From: CAYMRB01 sp964392615
GTDB taxonomy: Bacteria; Planctomycetota; UBA8108
NCBI GenBank assembly: GCA_964392615.1
Contig: CAYMRB010000007.1
Coordinates: 1 to 54,892, forward strand
DNA length: 54,892 bases
Direction of reading: 5' to 3'
Shown: one piece after another, positions 43,553-52,019 of the stretch
How positions within the stretch are numbered: the stretch's first letter is position 1
Layout: each line of letters opens with the position of its first letter
Position numbers and translations under genes: made by a program
The notes under the pieces: generated by a model
What the model saw: the letters and a program-made list of their open reading frames with translations, nothing else
Database searches by the model: none
What the model was told of the DNA's origin: nothing

Positions 43553-45127
43553 ATGGAAGCGAAGGCTCCCGCGCGCATCCGCATCCTCTTCACGGTCCTC
43601 AACCTGGTCGTCGGCTGGCACCTTCTGTACGAAGGCCTGGTCAAGGTCTTCGACCCGTCGTGGACCTCCGCCGGCTACCTGGCGAACGCCAAGGGGCCGC
43701 TCGCGGAGTGGTTTCACAACCTCGCGGCATCGCCCGGACTGCTGCAGGCCACCGACATCCTGAACATGGCCGGCCTCACTCTGATCGGCCTCTGCATCTT
43801 CACGGGCATCTTCACGCGCTTCGCGGCCGTCCTGGGCGCCGTCGTGCTGGGCCTCTACTACCTGGCGAATCCGCCGACCGCGGGCACGAGCGTCGGACAC
43901 GCCTCGGAAGGTCACTATCTGCTGGTCAACAAGACGCTGATCGAAGCCATCGTCCTGCTGCTGATCGCGGCCGTCCCGAGCTCGTGGCACTACGGCATCG
44001 GCCAGCTGCTGCCCAAGCTGCGCCTCCTCCCCTTCCGGCGCCCCGTCATCCCTGAGGAGATGAACCACACGCCGGCGGAGCCGTCGCTCGGGCGCCGCGC
44101 GGTCATCCAGAACCTGATCTCGCTGCCGGTCCTCGGCGGGTTCATCTTCGCGTTCCTGAAGAACCACGGCTGGACGAGCTTCGAGGAGGAGAACCTCAAG
44201 GCCAAGACCGCGTCGGCCGACCCGGACGCGACCACCGGTGCCTCGATCGTCGTGGCGGATCCGGTCGATCTGAAGCAGCTCAAGAAGCCGGTCCCCAAGG
44301 GGCGCCTCGGCGATGTAGAGCTCGGCCGCATCATCTGCGGCGGTAACCTCATCAGCGGCTACGCTCACAGCCGCGATCTGATCTACGTGTCCAAGTTCCT
44401 GAAGCACTACTTCACCGAGAAGAAGGTGATGGACACGTTCTGGCTCTGCGAGCAGTGCGGCATCAACGCCACCGCGGTCGGCGTGTGGCCCGAGACGGTC
44501 AAGATCCTGCAGGCGTACCGCAAGGCCGGCGGCAAGATGGAGTGGGTGGCCCCCACGGCCCCCAAGGAGGGGAACTTCCGCGAAAACATCGACTACGCCA
44601 TCGACAACGGCGCCTGCGCAGCGATGATCATGGGCAACGTCGGCGACGAGTGGGCCCGCGCCGGCAAGTTCGAGCTCATCGCGGAGGTCATCGCCTACAT
44701 CAAGAGCAGGGGCGTCCCCGCAGGTCTCGCGGGTCACGAGCTCGCCACGATCAAAGGCGCCGAGGAGCACGACGTCGGCGCCGACTTCTACATGAAGACG
44801 CTGCACTCCCGCGACTACTGGTCGTGGAAGCCCGAGCAGCAGAAGAGCAAGATGGTCATCGAGAACTACTCGACCGACAACTACTGGGAGCGAACCCCGG
44901 AGGAGACCATCGCGTTCATGGAGAGCCTCGAGAAGCCGTGGATCGCGTTCAAGACGCTGGCCGCGGGAGCTGTCCATCCGAAGAAGGGCTTCCGCTACGC
45001 CTTCGAGAACGGCGCCGACTTCATCTGCGCCGGCATGTTCGACTATCAGATCGTCGAGGACGCCAACATTCTGACCGATCTCCTGGCCAGCTCGAGCTTC
45101 AACCGCAAGCGAAAGTGGATGGCCTGA
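43553..45127 (+). CDS. DoxX-like membrane domain fused to a TIM-barrel (aldo/keto-reductase-like) domain
   Basis: The 524-residue protein opens with a DoxX-type four-helix region (residues 10-150: LLYEGLVKVF, GLTLIGLCIFTGIF, AAVLGAVVLGLYYL, TLIEAIVLLLIAAV). A fifth hydrophobic segment preceded by RR (180-202) follows, then a linker containing DATTGAS. Residues 240-505 read like a TIM barrel: GRLGDVELGRIICGGNLISGYAHSRDLIYV, MEWVAPTAPKEGNF, AAMIMGNVGDEWARAG, GVPAGLAGHELATI, WIAFKTLAAGAVHP. The opening resembles aldo/keto reductases, but the classical D-Y-K-H tetrad is not clear. Membrane topology would place the barrel outside the cytoplasm. The substrate is unknown. SD GGAGAG stands before the ATG. 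Confidence 0.72.
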   Translation: MEAKAPARIRILFTVLNLVVGWHLLYEGLVKVFDPSWTSAGYLANAKGPLAEWFHNLAASPGLLQATDILNMAGLTLIGLCIFTGIFTRFAAVLGAVVLGLYYLANPPTAGTSVGHASEGHYLLVNKTLIEAIVLLLIAAVPSSWHYGIGQLLPKLRLLPFRRPVIPEEMNHTPAEPSLGRRAVIQNLISLPVLGGFIFAFLKNHGWTSFEEENLKAKTASADPDATTGASIVVADPVDLKQLKKPVPKGRLGDVELGRIICGGNLISGYAHSRDLIYVSKFLKHYFTEKKVMDTFWLCEQCGINATAVGVWPETVKILQAYRKAGGKMEWVAPTAPKEGNFRENIDYAIDNGACAAMIMGNVGDEWARAGKFELIAEVIAYIKSRGVPAGLAGHELATIKGAEEHDVGADFYMKTLHSRDYWSWKPEQQKSKMVIENYSTDNYWERTPEETIAFMESLEKPWIAFKTLAAGAVHPKKGFRYAFENGADFICAGMFDYQIVEDANILTDLLASSSFNRKRKWMA

Positions 45128-45137
45128 CGTGGATGCC

Positions 45138-47840
45138 ATGACCAAGCCCTTTCTCATCGCCCTCACGCTTCTCGCGCTCGCATGCTCTGGTACTCGCGGG
45201 GAGGATCCGCCCCGTCCGCTCATCGAGCCGCTGATGCGCATCGTCGATCTCGACGTGGGCGAGTCGCGGACGGTGACGCTCGCGAACGGCGAGGAGGTGA
45301 CGGTCAAGCTCCTCGAGCTCGATGAGCAGCGCTGCGAGATGCGATCCGCCGTACGGCAAGCACAGGTGAAGGTGGACGTCGACGGACGCGCGGTCCGTCT
45401 GACGTCGGCCATGTACAATCTGCCGCGACGAGTCGGTCGAGTAGAGATCGATTGCGCCGTGACGCGCGGCTACACCGCTGGGTCGTCGAAGAACAACGTC
45501 TGGGCGCTCGACAATGACGCACGTCTCCGACTGTGGCCGGCGGGATCTCCCTGGATTCGTCCCGGCACGTTCGGCTACCCGGTCAATCAGCGCTGGTTCG
45601 CGTCGGACACGCAGATGGCGAACGATCCGTGCTACGTCAACGCCTGTGACATTCCCGGCCAGAAGAACATCTACTACCACTACGGCCTGGATTTCGGCGG
45701 CGTCGAGGGAAGCGTGACCGTACAGGCGGCCACGGAAGGCATCGTCGTCTCGCGAGCGGGTGACCTGCTGCCGGGCGAGCACCCTCCGCAGGTCAAGCCG
45801 CGGCACGACGTCGTGTATCTCCGCGACGACCGCGGCTGGTACTACCGCTACAGCCATCTGAAGTCGATTCGCGACGACGCAAAGCTCGGCCAGCGAGTTC
45901 GGATCGGCACGCCTCTCGGCATGCTGGGCAAGGAGGGAGGCAGCGGCGGTTGGTCGCACCTCCACTTCGACATCGTGGTGCCGCAGCCCTCGGGGCGGTA
46001 CGGCATCACCGACGGCTACGCGTTCGCGTTCCAGGCGTATCGCGACGAGCACCGACCGCTCATGATCGCGGTGGCGCGGCCCCACCTGGTGGCCTGGGTC
46101 GGCGAGACGGTGACGCTCGACGGCAGCCGCTCGTGGCACGCCGATGGTCGCGAGCAGCTGCGCCGATACGAGTGGAGCCTGAGCGACGGCAAGACGCGGC
46201 GCGGCAAGATCGTCCGCACGCGCTACCAGAAGCCGGGACACTATACGGAGGTCCTCAAGGTCACCGACGGCGCGGGGCGATTCGCGTACGACTTCGCCGT
46301 CGTGCAGGTCTTCGATCGCCAAGCGCCGACGCCGGTGCCGCCGGCCATCCACGCCGCGTACTGGCCGACGACCGGCATTCGGGCCGGAGACGAGATCGAG
46401 TTCCAGGTGCGATCGTTCGGTCTGCGGGCGGACGAGGGCGAGGAGGTCTGGGACTTCGGCGACGGTTCCCCTGCCGCGCGCACGCGATCGGACGGCAACG
46501 CGAAGCAGCACGCACCGGACGGCTACGCCAAGACCGCGCACCGCTACGAGACCGCCGGCGACTACCTGGTCACGGTGCGCCGATCCAACGATCGAGGCGA
46601 GACCGCGGTCGGCAAGCTCTGGGTGCAGGTAGGCGCCGCGCCGGAACAGGCACGGGCCGACGCACCGTGGCCGCAGTTTCACGGCCCGCGTCGAAACAAC
46701 ATGTCCGAGGAGACCGAGCTCCTGAAAGAGTGGCCACAAGGCGGCCCACGCTTGCTCTGGACGTTCCGCGAGTGCGGACGCGGGTACGCGGGAATCTCGC
46801 AGGCCGAAGGTCTCCTGTTCACCTCCGGCGACTTCGGCCGCGAGGAGATGGTGCTCGCGCTGGACCTGAACGGGAAGCTGGTGTGGAAGTCACCGAACGG
46901 GCGCAGCTGGCGGGGTCCGTCGCCCGGCGCGCGTTGTGTTCCGGCGTACCGCGAGGGCGTCGTCTATCATATGAATCCCACGCACCGGATCGCCGCGTAT
47001 GTCGCGAAGTCCGGCAAGGAGCTCTGGGGCGTCGACCTCGAGGAGCGCTTCGACGCGCAATACGGCAGCTGGGCCATGGCGGAGAGCCCCGTCGTCGAGG
47101 ACGACGCGGTCCTCTGTGTCCCCGGCGGCACGAAGGGGCGCATCGTGGCGCTCGACCGACGGACCGGAGCGACGCTGTGGGCGAATACGGAGATCGACGA
47201 CCGGGCGGCCTACTGCTCTCCGATCGTCGTGACGCACAAGGGGGTGCGGCAGCTCATCACCCTCATGCAGCGCTCCGTCGTCAGCGTCGACGTCGACACC
47301 GGCAGGCTCCTGTGGAGCCACGTGCACGAGACGCCGTACCGCATGAACGTCACGCGGCCGATCTATCACGACGGTCACGTCTACGTGTCGAGCGGGTACG
47401 CGGCGGGAGGAAGACTCCTCAAGATCGCGTCCGACTCGCGAAGCGTGACGGAGGTCTGGCACAACATCGAGCAGGACAACTGCCACACGGGCGTCCTCCT
47501 CGTCGACGGCTATCTGTACGGAAGCGGCTGCCGTCAGTCGAAGAAGGGCTTCGTCTGTCTCGATTGGAAGAGTGGCAAGACCGTGTGGACCGACCGCGAC
47601 GTCTGGAAGGTGTCGGTGACCCGCGCTGACGGGTTGATCTACTGCCTGGGCCATCTCGGCAAGGTCTCTCTGGTGGACGCGAGTCCCCGTGGCGCGAAGG
47701 TCATCAGCGAGTTCGCTCTGCCGAGCAAGAACAAGTATGACAGCCTCGCGCATCCAGTCGTCGTGGGTGGCAGGCTCTACCTGCGGCAGGCCGAGGTGCT
47801 GTTCGCCTACGACGTCCGCGGACCGCTAACCTCGCGGTAG
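45138..47840 (+). CDS. Secreted M23-peptidase-like / PKD / PQQ-type beta-propeller fusion protein
   Basis: The 900-residue protein has a lipoprotein-type N-terminus (LTLLALACSG). An upstream GTG (45129) would add three residues. Residues 165-300 form a LytM/M23 fold with zinc ligands H181 and D185 (HYGLD) and H274-L-H276 (SHLHFD). Two PKD-type domains follow (about 310-400 and 410-510), with GSRSWHADG and WDFGDGSP. Residues 520-895 form an eight-bladed PQQ-binding-like propeller opening with PWPQFHGPRRNNMS, a start shared by many planctomycetal outer propeller proteins. The LytM site appears complete, so it may cut peptide crosslinks or surface proteins. The three-part fusion is unusual. It overlaps in spacing with the DoxX gene upstream and may be co-transcribed. 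Confidence 0.8.
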   Translation: MTKPFLIALTLLALACSGTRGEDPPRPLIEPLMRIVDLDVGESRTVTLANGEEVTVKLLELDEQRCEMRSAVRQAQVKVDVDGRAVRLTSAMYNLPRRVGRVEIDCAVTRGYTAGSSKNNVWALDNDARLRLWPAGSPWIRPGTFGYPVNQRWFASDTQMANDPCYVNACDIPGQKNIYYHYGLDFGGVEGSVTVQAATEGIVVSRAGDLLPGEHPPQVKPRHDVVYLRDDRGWYYRYSHLKSIRDDAKLGQRVRIGTPLGMLGKEGGSGGWSHLHFDIVVPQPSGRYGITDGYAFAFQAYRDEHRPLMIAVARPHLVAWVGETVTLDGSRSWHADGREQLRRYEWSLSDGKTRRGKIVRTRYQKPGHYTEVLKVTDGAGRFAYDFAVVQVFDRQAPTPVPPAIHAAYWPTTGIRAGDEIEFQVRSFGLRADEGEEVWDFGDGSPAARTRSDGNAKQHAPDGYAKTAHRYETAGDYLVTVRRSNDRGETAVGKLWVQVGAAPEQARADAPWPQFHGPRRNNMSEETELLKEWPQGGPRLLWTFRECGRGYAGISQAEGLLFTSGDFGREEMVLALDLNGKLVWKSPNGRSWRGPSPGARCVPAYREGVVYHMNPTHRIAAYVAKSGKELWGVDLEERFDAQYGSWAMAESPVVEDDAVLCVPGGTKGRIVALDRRTGATLWANTEIDDRAAYCSPIVVTHKGVRQLITLMQRSVVSVDVDTGRLLWSHVHETPYRMNVTRPIYHDGHVYVSSGYAAGGRLLKIASDSRSVTEVWHNIEQDNCHTGVLLVDGYLYGSGCRQSKKGFVCLDWKSGKTVWTDRDVWKVSVTRADGLIYCLGHLGKVSLVDASPRGAKVISEFALPSKNKYDSLAHPVVVGGRLYLRQAEVLFAYDVRGPLTSR

Positions 47841-47876
47841 TCGCCACGGGGACTCGCGTCGCGCGTTGTCAGGGGA

Positions 47877-50800
47877 TCAGAGCCCCGTCACCTCGTAGTT
47901 GATCACCTCGAACTCCTGTCCCGTACCGGCGATCCGCTGCAGGTAGGTGAAGAGCTTCGAGCGGTAGCCGACGATCTCCGCGGGCGCGTCGGGGTTGATC
48001 CACCCGATGCTGCCCTCGTAGATCGTCCGCGTGCCGACGGTGTGCGTCATGTTCCGACTGGCACCCGCGCCGATCGAGAAGCCGCCCATGACGCCGTTGA
48101 GGGACGTCCGGACGGAGAGCTCCGCGCTGATCTCGTACTCGGTCCCCTCGCTCTGGTGCACGCCGATCTCGAGCGTCGTCCGGTCGCCGCCGCCGGACGG
48201 GCCGCCGCTGCCTCTGACAACGTCGATCGTGTCCGGAGTCGCGATGAGCTGCGACCGACTCGGTGAGCCGTCGACCCACTGGCGCGCACTGCGCGGGTAG
48301 CTGAAGGGATCGCCGACGGTGTGAGCGAGGACTCCGGGACCGATGCGCAGAGCGTCGTCGGCGATCGACGCGTTGTACGTCTCGCGGTCCGTGGAGATGT
48401 CGATCGGCCGACGCGGCAGCGACACCTGCACGATCTCGCCAATCCGATGTTCCGATCCGGCCGGCGCGGAGACGATCTCGTAGTCGTATTGATCGTAGGG
48501 CGTCGTCGAACAGATGACCGTGTCGCTCCCCGACTCCGTCGAGAACGTCACCGAGGTCTCGTAGGTCGTCGCGATCGCATGCGAGATCGACGCCCTGATG
48601 GTCGCCTCGAGCTCGACCTTGGCGCCGACGCCGAGGATCTGGAAGTCGCCGTCGTAGCCGACATGCAGGGCGGCGAACACCTCGACCGTATCCGTCGTGA
48701 CGCTGCTGTCGGACTGCTCCTGCGCGTAGCGGGTCTCGCAGTCGAGCAGATTCTGCACGTCCGGGCCGTAGCAAGGCGGCGCTGCGAAGACCGCGTGCAC
48801 GATCGGCTCGGTGTAGACGACGCGCTGCGACCCGGGGACGAACCGCAACGTCGTTCCGGTGTCCTTCGTCGCGTTCACCGGCACGAGAAGCGGATGCGTG
48901 GCGAACTCGAGATTCGGCTGCGAATCGACCGGCACGCTCGCGCTGTTGTCGTTGCGGCGCAGCGTCCGCCACCCCTGGGCCGGATCGACACCGGTGATGT
49001 CGACAGACGGGCGCCCCTGCGCGTACACGAGAATCTTCTCGCGCCCGTCACCGGCGACCTTGCCGACCGCCACCGACACGGTCGAACGATCGAGGCGCCA
49101 CGGCCCCGTGTCGCGGTCGAGGAAGGACTCGGGAAAGAGCCCCGCGAACCGCAGCCGCCGATCCGTCGGATCGGGATCCTCGACGGGGACGGGATCGGTG
49201 CCCAGGAATGCGAGCGGCAGCCAGGCGCCGAATGCGAAGTCGTCGAACACGAGCTGGTTGACCTGGATCTCGTCTCGTCCGTCACCGTCCAAGTCCGCCG
49301 TGTTGACGAACGTGTGGTTGACCAGAAACGGCTGGAAGTCCTCGCAGTTGTTGAGGAAGACGGGATCGGTGACCTGAGCCGAGATCTCGGCGAATCCGGT
49401 GCGCGCGTCGTCGAGCACCTGCAGAACGTACTGCGTCCCTTCGCACGACGGCCCCGGCAGCGGGAGGAACGGGTGCGGATTCAGGAGGCCGCCGAGCACG
49501 ATCTCGTCGACGCCGTCGCCGTCGACGTCGCCCAGAGCGACCTCGGAGGCCCGCGTCGACGTGGTCGGATTCTCGCGGAAGGGGATGTCGACGTAGAACG
49601 CGCGGCCGCGACGCATCTCCGCGAAGCCGTGGTTGGCGTCGTCGAGCACCTCGAACACGCTCGAGCCCAGATTCGTGAAATACTGGTTCTTCAAGATCAC
49701 GAGCTCTTCGGCCGCGTCGCGGTCGACGTTGCCGACAGCGAGGCACCAGGTGCCCTGATCGTTGAACGAGGACTGCCGATGGATCCGCACGAGCGGAGCG
49801 CGATCGCACTCGGCCAGACGCTCGTCGCGAATCTCGCGGCACGCCGCGACGCAGGTGTTGACGGGATTGTCGCAAGCGTCGCGGCACGCCTGCGCTCGCT
49901 CTCTGGCTCGGCGCAGGCACGCGGCGCGATCGAACGGGTTCAGGTTGCACTGGGCGGATTCCACGGCCTCTCGCGCCCCGCAGCCGAACTCGCAAGCCGC
50001 CACCGCGGCCGGATCCGGCGCCGAGAGGCAGTCCGGGTCGCGGATGCACTCGTCGTACTCCTCGAACGCGGCCTGCTCGCACAGCGGGCGCTCGAACCGG
50101 TAGATGCTCACCGCCCCCTGCGCGGCAACCGCGATCTCGGCGACGCTGTCGCCATCGAAGTCGCCGGTGGCGACCGTGACGTCGGTGTCGGCGAGGTCGA
50201 CGAAGAGAGTCTGCAGGATGAACGTCTCCGGCGCCGCCGCGGCGAGCCCCTGGTCCTCGTCCTCGATGATCGCGAGACGAATCGTCGACTCGCCGCCGCG
50301 CTCCGGGTCGAAGGACAGGATGTACGCGATCACGATCTCGTCGAGGCCGTCACCGTCGATGTCGCCGGCGGCCGCGTGGCGATGACGCAGCGGAGGATCG
50401 TCGAGCCGCGTTGGCGCGTGCTGCCACTCCGTGGTCGACGCGACGCCGCGCAGCACGGCCGCGTCCTGGCGGAACGGCTCGCTCTCGCGCGTTCCGACCA
50501 GGTCGATGACCGACTCCTCGAATCCGCGGAACGGCACGTCGAGAAGGAAGATTTCCTCCGGTCGGTTCATCGTCACGAGCGTCCCGAGCGGCGAGAAGTC
50601 CTCGAGCTCCGTATCGAGTTCGTCGACACGCAGCCGGTTCGCGGCCTCCATCCCGACGCCGAGCGAGGAGAGCGTCTGAGCGACGGGATCCGTCGGAGGC
50701 GGCGGCTCTCCGTCGCAGAGCGGATACGACGCGCAGTCGAGTCCGTCGCCCGTGGGATCGGCTCCGCATGTGACGGGCCCGGGATCTCCGGGCGCCCGTC

Positions 50801-51095
50801 CGCCGAGAAACAAGAAGCCGAGCGTGAAGACCGCGTCGGTGATATCGAGCGCCCCCGAATCATCCGCGTCGGCGGCGTCTTCACACACGAGCGCGTCGCC
50901 TCCGAGGAAGAGCGTACCGAGCGTCCCGACGGCGTCGCTGACATCGACGCGGCCGTCGGTATTGGAGTCGCCCCGCCGGAACTCGGTCGCACCGCCCAGG
51001 CACACCGTGGGACGAGCGGCGAGGAGGGCCAGGATCAGGACGATCGGGACGATCGAGAGACGGGCGGGAAAGACGGCTGAGACGGTTGGTCGCAT
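47877..51095 (-). CDS. Secreted FG-GAP/VCBS-repeat protein with dockerin-like N-terminus and Cys-rich insert
   Basis: The protein has 1072 residues; GGAGA lies 8 bases before the ATG at 51095, and a signal runs to about 35. Residues 37-130 hold two dockerin-like repeats (RGDSNTDGRVDVSDA, ADADDSGALDITDA) and CGADPT, here at the N-terminus. Calcium-binding FG-GAP-like blades follow: AAGDIDGDGLDEIVIAY, ATGDFDGDSVAEIAVA, ALGDVDGDGVDEIVLGG, NTADLDGDGRDEIQV. Between blades, around 375-470, lies a helical insert with about 14 cysteines in CX3C-like spacing. The last 350 residues are beta-rich with no family that I recognise. It is probably a large surface or secreted adhesin. It is convergent with the M23 fusion gene. 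Confidence 0.8.
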   Translation of the reverse strand: MRPTVSAVFPARLSIVPIVLILALLAARPTVCLGGATEFRRGDSNTDGRVDVSDAVGTLGTLFLGGDALVCEDAADADDSGALDITDAVFTLGFLFLGGRAPGDPGPVTCGADPTGDGLDCASYPLCDGEPPPPTDPVAQTLSSLGVGMEAANRLRVDELDTELEDFSPLGTLVTMNRPEEIFLLDVPFRGFEESVIDLVGTRESEPFRQDAAVLRGVASTTEWQHAPTRLDDPPLRHRHAAAGDIDGDGLDEIVIAYILSFDPERGGESTIRLAIIEDEDQGLAAAAPETFILQTLFVDLADTDVTVATGDFDGDSVAEIAVAAQGAVSIYRFERPLCEQAAFEEYDECIRDPDCLSAPDPAAVAACEFGCGAREAVESAQCNLNPFDRAACLRRARERAQACRDACDNPVNTCVAACREIRDERLAECDRAPLVRIHRQSSFNDQGTWCLAVGNVDRDAAEELVILKNQYFTNLGSSVFEVLDDANHGFAEMRRGRAFYVDIPFRENPTTSTRASEVALGDVDGDGVDEIVLGGLLNPHPFLPLPGPSCEGTQYVLQVLDDARTGFAEISAQVTDPVFLNNCEDFQPFLVNHTFVNTADLDGDGRDEIQVNQLVFDDFAFGAWLPLAFLGTDPVPVEDPDPTDRRLRFAGLFPESFLDRDTGPWRLDRSTVSVAVGKVAGDGREKILVYAQGRPSVDITGVDPAQGWRTLRRNDNSASVPVDSQPNLEFATHPLLVPVNATKDTGTTLRFVPGSQRVVYTEPIVHAVFAAPPCYGPDVQNLLDCETRYAQEQSDSSVTTDTVEVFAALHVGYDGDFQILGVGAKVELEATIRASISHAIATTYETSVTFSTESGSDTVICSTTPYDQYDYEIVSAPAGSEHRIGEIVQVSLPRRPIDISTDRETYNASIADDALRIGPGVLAHTVGDPFSYPRSARQWVDGSPSRSQLIATPDTIDVVRGSGGPSGGGDRTTLEIGVHQSEGTEYEISAELSVRTSLNGVMGGFSIGAGASRNMTHTVGTRTIYEGSIGWINPDAPAEIVGYRSKLFTYLQRIAGTGQEFEVINYEVTGL

Positions 51096-51296
51096 GTCGG
51101 GTCTCCGGTCGAGTCGCAGTTCCATCCGGCGCCATGGACGTGGGCGCCGGGCTCGAGAACGGGTTCGCGCGACCGCCTTTCTTCTGGGCGACATTCTCAG
51201 AGAAAGACCCAAGCCTGTTCATCAGCTCCGCTTACGACAACAAGAGAGTGAGCCAGAGCGACCGATCCATACGTTCTCCGCACGCGGATGCTCGGG

Positions 51297-51302
51297 TAAG
51301 AT
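51297..51302 (+). promoter_or_regulatory. -10-like TAAGAT immediately before the sigma factor gene
   Basis: TAAGAT ends 7 bases before the ATG at 51310, so a transcript from it would start at or near the start codon (leaderless). No ribosome binding site is present, which agrees. The -35 region is poor. Confidence 0.35.
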
Positions 51303-51309
51303 CTGGCGC

Positions 51310-51978
51310 ATGGACCGGGAGGAGACGTGCTGGACCCTCATCGAGGCGGCCGCCGACGGCGATAGCCGCTATCGGGACGAATTCGCGCGACGCTACTTGC
51401 CCGCGGTCGAGGCCTACCTGCGGCGGCGCTGGGGCTCGGGCCGCTGGGCCGTGGAGCACGACGACGCGGTGCAGGAGGTGTTCGTCGAGTGCTTCCGCGA
51501 AGGCGGCGTGCTCGGGCGGGTCGAGAAGGAGCGCCCCGGGGGATTTCGCGCCTTTCTCTACGGCGCCGTCAGGAACGTCGCACGCCGATTCGAGTCGCGC
51601 TCGGAGAAGGCTGGCCACGACGGCGATCTCGACGCGATCGAGCGGGACGAGACCACGCTGTCGAGAGTGTTCGATCGAGCGTGGGCCCTGGCCCTGCTTC
51701 GGCAGACTTGGAGCGACCTCGAGGTCGCCGCCGGACAGCGTTCGGAGAGTGAAGCCCCGCGGCGATTGGAGTATCTCCGCCTGCGCTTTCAGGACCAGCT
51801 GCCGCCGCGCGAGATCGCCGGCCGCTGGGACGTCACGCCCGAGTCGCTACACGAGCTCGGTCGTCGAGCGCGGCGGGACTTTCGCGCGGCGCTCTTGCGG
51901 CGGGTCGCGTTCCATCATCCGACGACTCCCGGCGAGGCCGAACGGGAGTGCAACAAGCTGCTCGGCCTCTTCGACTGA
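51310..51978 (+). CDS. ECF-type RNA polymerase sigma factor
   Basis: The 222-residue protein has sigma region 2 at about 25-100 (YLPAVEAYLRRRWG...EHDDAVQEVFVECFREGG...GGFRAFLYGAVRNVARRF) and region 4 at about 165-205 (YLRLRFQDQLPPREIAGRWDVTPESLHELGRRARRDFRAALL). The acidic DDAVQEVF box is typical. Planctomycetal ECF sigma factors of this kind are usually encoded beside a Ser/Thr protein kinase and are controlled by phosphorylation rather than by an anti-sigma factor. The kinase gene 41 bases downstream fits that pattern. Confidence 0.88.
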   Translation: MDREETCWTLIEAAADGDSRYRDEFARRYLPAVEAYLRRRWGSGRWAVEHDDAVQEVFVECFREGGVLGRVEKERPGGFRAFLYGAVRNVARRFESRSEKAGHDGDLDAIERDETTLSRVFDRAWALALLRQTWSDLEVAAGQRSESEAPRRLEYLRLRFQDQLPPREIAGRWDVTPESLHELGRRARRDFRAALLRRVAFHHPTTPGEAERECNKLLGLFD

Positions 51979-52019
51979 CGCTCCGCTCGCCGACCACGCG
52001 AGCGAACGGGAGGGACGTC

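Noticed and set aside
44200..44260. DATTGAS in the DoxX fusion as an ApbE flavinylation site
   Set aside because: It lies in a low-complexity linker, ends in Ser, and no FMN-binding type domain surrounds it; most likely chance.
48321..51080. 919-codon plus-strand frame opposite the FG-GAP protein gene
   Set aside because: Repetitive DGDG codons in the real gene produce an open antisense frame; no signal or domain.
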